From the NCBI RefSeq assembly GCF_036370855.1, contig NC_088113.1, positions 21,782,501 to 21,846,500 of the forward strand: DNA of 64,000 nucleotides, read 5' to 3'. Below the pieces are notes generated by a model, which saw only the letters and a list, made by a program, of their open reading frames with translations, ran no database searches and was not told the origin of the DNA. Positions 13,040 through 24,900 of the stretch are shown piece by piece. A program made the translations under genes and the position numbers. The first letter of the stretch is position 1. Every line of letters starts with the position of its first letter. Source of the DNA: Dromaius novaehollandiae (taxonomy: Eukaryota; Chordata; Aves; Casuariiformes; Dromaiidae).

Positions 13040-13805
13040 GAAGGGAATCAGAAAACCACTTTATTAAAAAAAAAAAAACCCACCCACTCACATACTTTCT
13101 GCTAAGGTTATTCCTCAGGCAGTACCTCCTGTGATGTTGCTCTCTCCCCTGGGCCTGCTGGGCCAGCAGTACTCGCATCTCCCTGTCCTTCCCCCATTAT
13201 CACTCCACTATGTCCAATTGGTCCAAAATTGGGGCAGGCACTTACTTCTCACCTTATCATCCACACAGAACACAGGTTACCAGGCTCAAAGGTTCTTCTT
13301 CCCATTGGGGCAAGTCTTGGATTCATACATGATCATTTGCTCCCACTAAGAGAGGAGCTCCCACTTCGCAGAACCGTAAGGAAAATGTAGGAAGATATGT
13401 CTGCCTTCCCCCTTGGAAGCCAAAGCCTAAACAACGCTAAAATGATCCCTGAACCACCCAACCTGCAGTTCAGACATGCCCATGCTCACTCTACAGTTCA
13501 TGACCTACATTCACGCTGTACAGTCTTCAGGATTCCCCAATTAGTTTTCTGTAGTGTTCCCCAATCTCACCATTCCATTTTACTTCCACAGATCCAGGGC
13601 TTGTATTCCAAGTTTGCTCTCTGGGAGAGGGGCGCTGCCCATTTCATGTGCAGCCTCCACAGTACTGTAGGAGAACAGGACTCTCACCAGGCCCTGAATC
13701 TCCTTTGGGAAGTCATGGTCAGAGACTCTTGGACCTTCCTCCCAGATAGCTGTCAGGTAGGTCCAATAAGGACATAGAGTGAGGAACTTTGTGCTTCAGG
13801 CTCGG
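13040..13805 (-). other. SLC35C2: SLC35C2 3' UTR
   Basis: This is the stretch between the SLC35C2 stop codon and the first canonical poly(A) signal on the minus strand. AATAAA (read on minus) lies at 13,060-13,065, so cleavage is expected about 15-25 bases further down. No earlier AATAAA or ATTAAA was seen. The UTR is about 765 bases. The exact end is inferred. Confidence 0.5.
13060..13065 (-). terminator. Poly(A) signal of SLC35C2
   Basis: AATAAA on the minus strand. In transcript direction it is preceded by a run of T (A-run on plus at about 13,066-13,078). It is the only canonical signal within 750 bases of the stop codon. Confidence 0.55.
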
Positions 13806-16800
13806 TCAATGTTGCTGTGCAGTTCCAACATCCTCTTCCTCCTCCTCCCCACATTCAGTGTGTCGCAGCAGCAGCTCCAGGTCAGGGTTGGAGCTGGCCT
13901 CTTTGTGTAGCTTCAGTCCTTTTTCACCTGCATGTAGATAGTCCATTTAGTGACTAACTCACTAGAATATCCATCAAACCTGACATTAGCAAGGAGCTGG
14001 GATCAGACTCAGCTCCCAGTGAACTTACAGGAATAACTACAGAAAAACAGAAAAGGATTTAAAACAGAATCACCTTTTGAATTGATTGCTTTGAGAATGA
14101 CATGCAGGGAGATTCCTGAAAGACAGACAGCAAAGCCCAGCCAGTTCAAGAGACTGAGGTGGTCTCCCAGCACACGTGTGGCAAGGAGTAAAATGCAGAT
14201 TTCCTGTGGAAAGAAAAAACATGAGAGGTGGCAGGGCAGGACCTGATGGGGCAGGCATGAGATGTTTTAGAGCTCAGGCCTGTATCAAGATGCCAAGCTG
14301 CTAGTTTCCCTCAGCATATTCCTCAGTGTAGAGAGAGTTCTAAAAATAGATCCAAGAAACAGAACGATCTGCCAAACCCTAGGATCAGGGATTTTAAGTC
14401 TTTAGACTACACAGCTTGGCTACACAGCAATCCTGTGACTTCCAGATCAAGGATGACACGTTTTGCATGTCATCATTCAGCTCAAAAGCACCTGCACTAG
14501 ACTCTTCAAAGGAGTGGAGAATGTGCCATATGAGGTCAAATGAGTTACCTCAAACCAGTGGTTTGTCCTTATCCAGGTCTGATGCAAGAGAGCACCCTTC
14601 TTACCTGCCTCCCCTCCCACAGCATCCATCAATTATGAGGCCCATGTATTTGAGCCTCTCCTAGAGCCCAACAAACTTTGGACCTTAATGGTATTTCTTG
14701 TAAAGCAGCGATTAGCCTCTGCCCCTTGCTGTCAGGGTAGCAGGGACCACAGGGACTTCACTGCAGCGACTGCAAGGCAAAGCAGCAAGCTCCTATGCAA
14801 GGAGAACGGAAATAGCAGGAGATCATTTCTAGGGCTGTTAGGAAGTCCCCACCACTCAAGGGCCATTAGGGATGGCACAATATTTGCCTTCTGGTGTTAG
14901 CACAGGAACCATGCCTTACCTTAAAAATGCCAGCAATAGAAAGGGTGAGGCTAGATGTTCTGGAAACCAAGAGGAACTCAGAAAAACCTAGTCCAAAGGC
15001 AAGAATTCCACCCAAGAACAACTTTCCTATCAGAGAGAACAGCACTCCTGCTTCGTGGAAACGGAAGAGCTTCTCTGACACAGACAAAGGCAGGCCTATG
15101 GAACAAGAAAGTGAGTAGTAGAGTGCCTTTGCCAACACCCAGGATGCCCCACAACAACATAGGGATAGGCTGCTCACATTCCACTATCAGGAGGATGTTG
15201 AGCCAGTTCTTTAAGCCCTTATTTTCACGAGCATGCCATGCTACTATTCCTGTACACGCTTTAATATTCTGCCAATACAAAGGCTATCTTAGCCATTTTA
15301 ACTCCAGGTCTCTAACTACTTCATAAAATTCACAGCTGTTCACTTATCTTCATGAATCATCTTGGACAACCAACTGCTGAGCAGTCTCCCCAACCATTTC
15401 GGAAAGCTGCTCTTGCTTTCACTAATTAACTCACGCACCCTCAAAGACAGCAAAGAGAGGGAAGAGCCCCAGGAACATGAGCGGCTGCAGGTGAAACATG
15501 GTATCAATGGGGTTCTGGAGCCCTGAAAGAAGAGAATCAGTAACAGAACAGGTAACAACAGCCAGGGACAGCATAGCTCCTGGAGCCTTTACAAGTACTG
15601 CTTTTAGACATATACCTTATTTGCAGTGCCCATCCCTACGTTGCTGCAGAGGCCAAGCCACTTTCATTGCTTGTCAACAAACGACGCTGTCCCAAGGTTC
15701 AAACACCATTCCTTACGCAGGAAGTTTTATATCTGCAGCAAGGCTTCCACCTCCTCGCTCCCCTCCCCACCACCAGCACCATCACCCACTTCCTAACTCC
15801 CTACATACCCAGTTCAGCCTTCTGCATAAGTATCTGCGTGAGAGTCCAGCGAATACCCCCAAGGAAAGAAGCACACAGCACCAGCATGAACCCCTGTGTG
15901 TTGAACTGCGTGGACTTGTAGGTGAACATGAAGAGCCCCCCAGCGATGAGCAGAACCACCAGCACCAATGCCACCCTCTGGGCGAGAGCAAACACAAAGT
16001 CACTGCGGAGACTCCTGGAGCCGAACAAAGACAGACACCTCCTCTCCTTCAGATCCACCCACACATCTGCATTCCTCTTCCATTTATATATTTCTCTGTG
16101 CTACACAGCGTATTTTCCTGGGCCTGACCCTCCGCCTCCCTAAAGCATTGCACGGGACCCTTACCGCTTCCTCCAGTTTGAAGAGTAGTGAAAAGAACAA
16201 GATGAAGAGAACGGCAGAGGATTTGGTCATTGTGTAGCTGTAAGGACCAAAACACACTATCAGTCTTCTCCATTGCAGTCCTTCCCAGTAAACCACTATT
16301 AGGAACTAGACCACCCAGTTCTGTGTTGCTACCGACAAACTATCACTGTCTCCTGCATGCCAACCCCACTAGGCCGCCTGCCCATCCAAGAAACCGACCC
16401 TGGCAAAGGACTTTCCAAACCCGCCAGAGGAATCCCAGGGAGCATGGGATTTGTACTCACAGGGAGACAGTGACATATAGGAAGCTCCAGTTACTCAGCC
16501 CAATATCCAAGGAAGTTGACAAAGCTAAGGAAGCAAAGAAAAAATCCTGACGTTAACCTTCTTCCACAGCATAAAAAGAAAGCCCTGCTACTTGACCAGG
16601 AACACAGAGAGAAGAACAGACCTAGAAAACAACTACTTTCCTCTGATGAACTTTTCTATGCCAACGCAACCCAGATATTCTCAGCTCTTTATACTTCCGT
16701 CCTGTTCCCCGTGATTCAGGTAGGGCCCAGCACCATGCCAACATGCCAACAGAATACATACTACACACGAGTCCAGAAACAACCCTTGTCCTCCCTTTGA

Positions 16801-18450
16801 TTGAAAGCCAAAGTCACAGATTTGCAATATTTAAAGTATTTTTGAACACATCAGAGTGCGATGGCTCATAAGTAAGAAGGCCGCTGCAAGAAGTCCGAAG
16901 AGGCAAGTCTGGCAATAAACCTCATTACAGATCCTTAATCCTGGTCCAGCTCCTGTTACAGTCTCTTTCCCCTGGCACGAAGGTGGCTGAACCAGGATGA
17001 TGCACCACCAAGAACTGCCGAGGCACGTAGATGGTGGTCTGTACGCTGAGCACGAGCTTCCCTTGGTGGTCTCAGCTACTGCAGTTTTGTGCATCACATA
17101 CCATGAACTTACACGTCAAAAAGACCAAGAAGCTCTCACCAGAAAAAGCTACCAAAATAATATAAATGCATAACTTAACATCAGCATTACAAAGAAGAAA
17201 TATCCTGCAGAGATAACTTGCAGAGGAATCCTACACTGCTCTCGTACGTCACACGCGCATCCCCGGCTCCCTCAGAAAAACGCGTTCCGTTTGGCCTCTA
17301 TGTGTTTTACCCAGTTTTGTCACAACTGATAAGCACGGCATGCCTAAAGCAAACAGCTAAGTCTAGACCACAGGCACCGAAACGCGCCGGGCGCCCCAGC
17401 AGCGCCAGCAGCCGTGCGAGCCGCGCTCGCGGCCTCCCTGCTCACGCCTGCGCTGGGGGGTGCGGCCGGCACCGCTGCTGGGGGGGGTGTGGGGGGGTGC
17501 GGCCGGCACCGCTGCTGGGGGGGGTGTGGGGGGGTGCGGCCGGCACCGCTGCTGGGGGGGGTGTGGGGGGGTGCGGCCGGCACCGCTGCTTGGGGGGGGG
17601 GGGGTGCGGCCGGCACCGCTGCTGGGGGGGGGGGTGCGGCCGGCACCGCTGCTGGGGGGGGTGTGGGGGGGTGCGGCCGGCACCGCTGCTGGGGGGGGTG
17701 TGGGGGGGTGCGGCCGGCACCGCTGCTGGGGGGGGTGTGGGGGGGTGCGGCCGGCACCGCTGCTTGGGGGGGGGGGGGTGCGGCCGGCACCGCTGCTGGG
17801 GGGGGGGGTGCGGCCGGCACCGCTGCTGGGGGGGGGGGGTGCGGCCGGCACCGCTGCTGGGGGGGGGGATGCGGCCGGCACCGCTGCTGGGGGGGGGGGG
17901 TGCGGCCGGCACCGCTGCTGGGGGGGGGGATGCGGCCGGCACCGCTGCTGGGGGGGGGGGATGCGGCCGGCACCCGGCCCCGGCCCGCGCCCCAGCGCAC
18001 GCGGCTCTGCCGGAGGCCCGAGGCCGCCCCGAGCGCGGCAGCCGCCGCCGAGCACGCCCAGCCCAGCCCAGCCCAGCCCAGCCCAGCGCGTCGCTCCCGC
18101 CCCCGCGGCCCTTCCCCGGCGCCGCCCGTACCTGTGGGCGCCGCCCGGCGCAGGTAGTCGGCCCAGGAGAGCTCGGCCCGCGGCCGCCCGGAGCAGCAGC
18201 GCGCCAGGGCGCGGGCCAGCGCCGAGAGCCCGAAGACGACCAGGAGGTGCAGCAGCGTCATGAAGAGCGGGAAGCGGAAGCTCTGCGGGAACCGAGAGCC
18301 GCCCGTCACCGCCGCGCCGCGCCCCGCCGCCCGCCCCCGCCGCCCGCGCACCTTCATGAGCCACTTGTTGTAGAAGGTGATGCCGATGGAGAAGCCGTAG
18401 TAGAGCAGCACCAGCGCCGCCGCCAGCGCCGCCCGCCCCAGCGCCGCCAT
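13806..18450 (-). CDS. SLC35C2: Solute carrier family 35 member C2 (GDP-fucose-transporter-like)
   Basis: A multi-pass Golgi/ER-Golgi protein of the drug/metabolite transporter fold, reported to promote Notch fucosylation and related to the GDP-fucose transporter. Exons, 5' to 3' on minus: 18352-18450, 18132-18282, 16461-16524, 16165-16237, 15809-15977, 15439-15522, 14920-15095, 14074-14203, 13806-13927. The sum is 1068 bp, 355 aa plus stop, close to the human 365. All junctions are GT-AG and in phase. Recognisable segments are [14 protein letters not shown] in TM1, [69 protein letters not shown] and [16 protein letters not shown]. The tail is hydrophilic and acidic (EEEEED). The start sits at the first ATG after the CpG-island promoter and matches the family N-terminus. 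Intron 2 carries a large G-rich minisatellite. ELMO2 lies just upstream on the same strand. Confidence 0.95.
17457..17975. repeat. G-rich minisatellite with 174-bp higher-order duplication
   Basis: Sixteen tandem copies of the core GCGGCCGGCACCGCTGCT, each followed by a long G tract. Core starts are at 17462, 17499, 17536, 17573, 17606, 17636, 17673, 17710, 17747, 17780, 17810, 17841, 17871, 17902, 17932 and 17963. Spacing runs 37,37,37,33,30 twice in a row and then alternates 31/30. So 17462-17635 and 17636-17809 form a 174-bp tandem duplication of five units. The array lies in SLC35C2 intron 2. Its frames stay open in several registers on both strands, which creates spurious long ORFs. The G tracts could form G-quadruplexes on the plus strand, the template-opposite strand of SLC35C2. 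Confidence 0.95.
18055..18090. repeat. Pentanucleotide GCCCA microsatellite
   Basis: Several tandem copies of CCCAG/GCCCA in the CpG island part of SLC35C2 intron 2, just inside the exon 2 donor side. Confidence 0.7.
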
Positions 18451-18690
18451 GCCTGCCTGCCCCCCCGGCCCCGGCCCCGGCCCCGGCCCCTCCGCGCGGC
18501 CCCGCGCTGCCGACGTGGCCCCGCCGGGACCGCGACCGCGACCGGCTCCGCCCCACCGACGTGGCCCCGCCGACGTGGCCCCGCCCCGCGCCGCCGACGT
18601 GGCCCCGCCGGGAGCGGCGCCGGAGGCGGAGGCGCGCTCGGCCCGGGGCGGAAGGGCAGCCGGGCGCAGGAAGGGCGCGGAGGCAGTGGT
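18451..18690 (-). promoter_or_regulatory. SLC35C2: SLC35C2 CpG-island promoter with four ACGTGGC motifs
   Basis: Extremely GC- and CpG-rich DNA directly upstream of the SLC35C2 start. The word ACGTGGC occurs at 18513-18519, 18559-18565, 18573-18579 and 18597-18603, each within a longer repeated GACGTGGCCCCGCC block that also contains a GC box. ACGTGGC is the published Golgi stress response element core, bound by TFE3-type factors; the ACGTG/CACGT core also suits other bZIP or bHLH factors. There is no TATA box. The transcription start was not located precisely. The functional reading is an inference from the motif and the Golgi location of the product. Confidence 0.6.
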
Positions 18691-18955
18691 GCCACAGCAG
18701 CGCTACTGGTTATTATTGAAACTCATACAAAAGTCGTACAGTGGTGAGACAGGCGCTGGTGCCCGGCCCCGCCCCGGGCCGCCACACCGGCCCGGCCGGG
18801 GCGCCGCGGCGAGGGGGCGGGCACCAGCCCTGGGGCGCGCCGGCAGCCCTGGAGCCGGCAGTGCCCGCAGCAGGCCCTGCACAAGCAGCGGCGGTGCCGG
18901 TGTCGCGTTGCGGGGTCGGAGGCTGTCTGGAGCGGCCCCCGCCACTCGGCCTGCG
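18690..18955 (-). other. ELMO2: ELMO2 3' UTR with a non-canonical poly(A) signal
   Basis: This follows the ELMO2 stop on minus. It is short and CpG-rich, then turns AT-rich at its end. No AATAAA is present. The best signal is the variant AATAAT (minus) around 18,711-18,717, within TTTCAATAATAACC, preceded by two TGTA words (possible CFIm sites). It ends roughly 240 bases from the SLC35C2 start codon, so ELMO2 terminates inside the downstream gene's CpG island. Confidence 0.5.
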
Positions 18956-21900
18956 TCACCCGTAGTGATACACAAAGTCATAGCTGCTTGGCTCTTTAGG
19001 GATAGGGGGTGGTGCTTCAGGGATCTGGATGTTCTCCAAGTCCAGGAGTCTCAACTTCATTTCCATGCTCAGCAATGTGTCTAGGTCACTCTTGGTCAGC
19101 TCACTGGACATGTCCTTTCCCAAGAGCGCATTAAGCCCATCAATCCAGATACAGTACTGTGGAGAAGAAGGATAATTCACAACTCCGGGCATAAACCATA
19201 GCTTATATTGAATCTTTCCATCCATGCAACATATAGAAATACTCCAAGACAGCTCCAAAATAGGTAATGTAGGAGGGAGTTAACCTGAGGGGAAAACAGT
19301 GCCCACAGAAAGTTCCAGTGAAAGTTACAAACCTAGAGGTAAGCATGACCCCAGGCCTCCAGTGAAAGGGCCAGGAATTGGTATTGTGGCGAAACAGCAG
19401 AAAAGGTAAAAGAATTTTAGGCATCAGTGATTCACAGAATGGGCAAGAGTGAACAACCAACTCCATGGGAAGAAAGAAGCTAGCAGCCCAGACCAAGGGA
19501 AATTAGTGTAGAAATTTGTTAAAACAGAAGGACAACTGAGAAAAGGAAGAGTCACACAAAGCGTCAGCAACAATTTTTAAGAAAGAAACTGGTGGAAGAC
19601 ATCCTGCTCAATCCTTTAATGCAAAGCAACTGATCCTTCTTAGTCTCGAAGTACACTGTTAATTGCTTTACAGTCTACTGCTCAACCGCCGTCTTTCTTA
19701 CCTCGTATTTATTAGGTGCAATGAAGTTCAAGGTCTCATCAGGATCATATAATATCGAGAAGGCCAATTCTAACACTTCCTGAATGGAAAAGAATCTTTC
19801 ACTCATTAACTGAACAAAGCATCACAGCACCTTCTGCCTGCTAACCCAAAAAGTACAGTCACCTAGCTGCAGCTCAGTGCACTTTCCCAAATCAGTATTC
19901 TGAGCAACTCTGAGTAGCCTACAGCATAACAGGGCTATGCTTACAGTACCTACCAATTACAGACTAGCACTGGGAAAAGTCCCAGATATGAGATTTTTGT
20001 AAACAATACACGTGAGAAGTTGCAGTGGGGAAGACTGGCTTGCTTCTACTGTCTTCAACAGTATAGTGTTAGGCATTATTCATAGGCAAAAAGGGAGCAA
20101 TTACCTTGTTCTGTTTCAGTGCGCTTTTCTCCTTCATATGCGGACAATCCTTCCCTGTGACAATGGCTTTGATGTCTGCAACTGGAACTACAAGTGAAAA
20201 AGTAAGTGTCACAAACAGGAAATCCTAACCAGGAAGAGATAGAACTCGCTTTGTCTTTTCAAGTATCACACCTGTTTCTGTAGCCCATTGCTGGAGTTTT
20301 ACAAATCATTACCAGTAACAGAGTTGGCTGTTATAAGAAATACCAAGCAATTGCTAAGACTCACAAACTCACATTTGTGCAATGACCAAAAACTGATCTT
20401 ATCCTAGTCCAGGCTTCAGCCACTTCCTCTCTGGGACTGGTACAGGTAACAGCCTCCAGATGGCAGAGCAAAGAACACCACAGTGTGTTCACAGCAGTAA
20501 TCTGGACTTACTTTTTTCCTGTAGTGATTCAAAGGTCACTTCCCCTTGAGCGTTATCTTCCAGATCTCCATAGTGTAGCACCTTGTGATTCAGAGCCAGG
20601 CGACAATACCAAAATCTTTCTGAAACACAGAGAAGTAGCACAAGCTGACAAGATCATTCGCATAAGGTCTTACAGCCACTGTATTATAGTCTCCCCATCC
20701 AATCCTTCCACTCCCTCAACTCCTCAGCATTGCTTCCTGTTCATGAAGGGATGGCTGTATTCTTAAAAGTGCACACCTGCTGCATCCCAAACTACTGGCT
20801 GGTATAGCCAGCCAAGGTAACCAGCTTCCCTTTCTAGCAACATGCCAGCTCACAGGTTAATCCACCAGGTCTTACTTGCCTTCAGTTCTTCACACAAACA
20901 ACTGCAGAAGACAGTGTCACCTCACCTTGTCTTCTGCGATTTCCAATTTTTCGAAAGCTACTCCCCTCACAGAGCCTGTTCAGGCGCTGCTGCTTTATCA
21001 GCTCCAAGATCTCAGGCTGGATTTTCTCTCTCAGCTCCCTGGCAATCAAAAATGGAAGAGTAAGCAAGAATGGGAGATAACAGCGTGGAAGGCAACTGTG
21101 CCTGTTAGGCACTTACACAATGGGTGGTGACTGGAAGTCATCCTGGCTCATTCTCTCAGACTGGCGTAATCGCAGAATCTCAGAATAGCTCAGGCTGCGC
21201 AGTTTGCTCTTGAACTGGTCCAAGGAGTTGGGTTTGGAGGGGAGGGCCCGTGTGATCTGTTCCCTCACAACCTGCATAACCTGAAGAGGTTGGACAGAGA
21301 CAAAAGCAAGTCACATTCTTGCTGTTTAATGGAAGCAGAGAACTGCTGGAGAGCTCAGTAAGTGACCTCAAAGAACAGGCAAGAAATGACTGTGGCCAGG
21401 AATGTCAACCTACTGATGGCTTTGATGACGTGGAAGAACAAAAAATGCGCAGAGATCATACCAAATAAAGGTTGGACCATCCTCCTTTACAGCTCCAATC
21501 AGTACTCTGTCATACCTTTTGCCCCTTACTCTTTACAAAGTGAACCCATGTTCTTCTGTAAAAGGTTTTGTCCAGACACCTCTCCTCACTCTGACCTTAT
21601 TAAAGTCTTCTGCTGTCGCCCTCATTTCTTTCCAGGTCTTGTTCAACAGCTGGATGCAGATAGCAAACAGCTCCTCAAATGCACGGTCATGGGTGAAAAA
21701 CATGGGGTGATAGTCATTCCGGCCTTCATTGGCTTCAAGAAGAAAGAGAAACCACAGCCATCAGAGCAAATAGCACAAGAGCTACTAAAAGTAACTAAGC
21801 CCACTGCAGTGACAAGAAGCTGATGGTGTACAAGAGTACTAACTCAAAGAGACAAAGACAGCTCAGTGCTTTGTCTCCCCACAGAAAGTCCATGCTGGGA

Positions 21901-24900
21901 ATGGCAACTATCCCCAGTCTTCACCATGCAAGCCTCTCCTACAGATGAGCCCTTTTCAGACTAGTCCCCCAAATGACTGCTTGCAGTTGTTTTGCGCTTT
22001 CCTCTGGTAGTACTTCTTATCATGGCTAAGCTTTGAATGCTGCTTTGAGGCTGTCAGAACTATTTAACTCTTCTCAAGTTCTTGACAGTTTCTAGAGTGT
22101 TTTTCATACAGTGCCCTGCTGAAGCTTCAGGAGAGGGCCTTTCACTTGCCTCAAATTTTAGGAAAAGCAAAGTCCACACAGTGACATTCCTTACTTCAAT
22201 GCTGATACTACCAGAGGCGCACTGACAGTGCAGCTCCAAGCTCCCCATCCTTACAAGGCAGAAATGAGACTGACTTACAAATGCTTGTGAATCTTAGGCA
22301 GCCTCTAGCTACTTCATGAAGCATCAGCCCAACAACTTGGAAAGCCGGGAGTAAGAAGTGCTACTTACGGAGTTCCCCAACTTGCAGGATCTCGCAAAGC
22401 ATTCTCGTAAGCTCAATGGCACTGCGCCCAAAAGGACACTCATGCTTATCTTCTCGACTGCTGTTCTCCAGAACAATCTACAGGAAGAGGATGCAACACA
22501 CAGCCAGAGAGCTGCTGAGGTGTTAATGTCTGCAAAAAGTAGCAGCTTCACTTACCCTGATATAGGTGTCCTGATGAAATTTGGCTAAGTAGAGCATGTT
22601 GTCCAATGCCAGCATCCCTGGAGGAGTCTGAGTAAAATCCATTGCTGGATTGATGTGATTCTGTGAAAAGAACATGCAGAAATAACACAAACCAGTTAGT
22701 CTCAAGAAGTGGTGAGAGAAGCTTTTCTGATGAATCTTACATCTGCCTGTCCCTCAAGCACTCCTTCACCTCTATCCAAGTGGTAGACTTGATACCTGCT
22801 GACAACGCTATCCAAACTTTCTGGAAGACAGGCTGATTCTGAGTTCCTCACAGAATAGTTGTGCAGGGTGCATAAATACCTCCAGAGAATGTGCCTAATG
22901 AGCGCTGGGATTTAACCAAATAGCAAGTTCACAATAATGTCCCCTAGAGGTTTGAAACTCAGATATAGAAGTATGGTGAAGCAAACAGCTGCTTCAGTTC
23001 CTGTTTTCCCACCATTCTGACAGAGATGCCTTTACATGCTCTAAAATCAGCACTCTCTCTAGATGCATACAGTGAATCCCAGCATCTTGTAGTCCTTGGT
23101 GTACATGGCTTTGCGTTTTTCTGTTCCACTGCCAGGGACAGTGTTGCTGTCAGACTCTGCATCAAATGCAATTCTTCTCAGCTCAAATATGATGTCTCGC
23201 TGTGCCTGAGGGATAGAAGGCAGGAAAATAGCAACGTAAGCAATTGCTAGGGTAGTATTTTCACATAACGTACAGTCCCATCTCTCGTCAGAGCTCACAC
23301 AGTGAGCACAGACAGGTGCCAAAGGTGAAGTTAACCTTTATGTAAGAAGCAGCAATCTATTTCAAAAAGGCAAGTTTCAGTACATTGGACTGCCCCAAGT
23401 TTAGCTAAAGGCAATGTATAGGCATTCAGATATTGCTAAGATATTCCTCACTCAACGCTACAATGAATCAAAGAGCTGAGTAACAGGCACCTTAAAAAGT
23501 GTCCGGCTTCCTTGCACACTGCATCGGCAAATGCATGGGATAAAAGGATTTGCCCTCCATAGAAGTGGAGGAATCAGTTGGATAGCTAGTATCACATTAG
23601 TCAAGTAAGGACATGCCTTCCAGTGACCACTTATAGCCATAAGAGCTCTACAGCATACAGCAAGATAGTGATGAGAACATCTGAATCGCAAGGATGACAG
23701 TGCAAGGGGTGGTTTTGAAACTTTATAGCACCGTCTACTGCAAATTCTGCAGAGCTAAGCAGCTCAGGAATCAGGTCCCTTGTACCTCGTATCCCATCAG
23801 ATCTTACTCAGCTCTAATAGTGACCTGATCGTTGGGGTCCATCTTGGTCATCATTCTCTCTTCCAGGAGATTAAAGGTCAGGACCTGTAGCACGTACAGC
23901 TGATGCGCCATTTCTGTTTTAATTGGGCGGTTTCCTCTGATCACATGCTGTGAAAATAAAGGAAAGGAGAGGAATGAAGAGAGTACAAATAGACACTGAG
24001 AAGTTAGCTGTAGGCATATGTCAGGCAACATGTATATCTCTGTATATGAAAATTCAGCTGTTTAACCTCCATATTCCATCAGAAGCATGATGATACGCTC
24101 TTTAACAGCAGGAAGCAGCATGCTGTTAACGCACTTTTGAACAAGCAGCTCCAATTCCACCCTTGAAATATTCACTCTTCTGGAAGTGCCCTGAGGGCAG
24201 CAGGACTTACACTTTATTCAAGTGAGACCTCTAATAAAAAAACATTAGGAAGAGCTCTGATTTCATACTCACATTCAGGATTATAGATCTCAGGTGCTTC
24301 TGGGCAAAGGCATTAGCCATTTCCTGTTGGGGATTTAGAGATGAAATCGACATGAGTGAAACAGAAACAAAATACCTACATCATGCAGAAAGAAGAGGAA
24401 GAATGAAGCCTATGAACTGGAGATAGTAAAAGCAATTTGCCATGTGCCAGCACTACAGATGGTCTGTAGCATGGGGGTTTCACAAAAAAGCAAGCATCGA
24501 GTTGGGATGCAAGGGTCACCTTTACTGTGGCATAACTCATGGATGGCTGTCCTACAAAACAACATTAGTGTGGAAGAAAGCACTAGAGTAGTCCAAGAAA
24601 ACAAGAAAGCTTGGCCTAGTACTGTACATCTAACGATACTTCAGTATCAGGAGATACTGCAGCAGGGAGCGTACTGCATCTTGCCCAGAAAGTCTGGCAG
24701 CTGCAATAGGTTTTTGCAATGAGTATTCCACAGTAGAAAGAGGGCCCAGCTTTCTGCACCTAGGCATACACCCAAGGTAACATGGACCAGAGGGGACAGT
24801 TCTCCCTGACCCCCTTCATAACTCTTCCTCTGAGGTCTACACTTGCTTTGTCTCAGTTCCTAAACTGACTTTTAAACATCTCTTTAAGGACAATTTGCAG

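Noticed and set aside
17457-17975. CRISPR-like regular array
   Set aside because: Units are tandem with G tracts between them, not unique spacers. The context is a vertebrate intron.
17218-18747. Several long overlapping open frames on both strands (up to about 509 codons), proline- or glycine-rich
   Set aside because: They are products of the G-rich minisatellite and CpG island around SLC35C2 exons 1-2. The same repeat is read in different registers, with no splice context or homology.
20182-20187. ELMO2 exon acceptor placed six bases inside (after TTCCAG)
   Set aside because: It would drop the conserved Pro-Val before ADIKAIVTG. The upstream TTGTAG acceptor at 20,188-20,189 restores IPVADIK and keeps phase.
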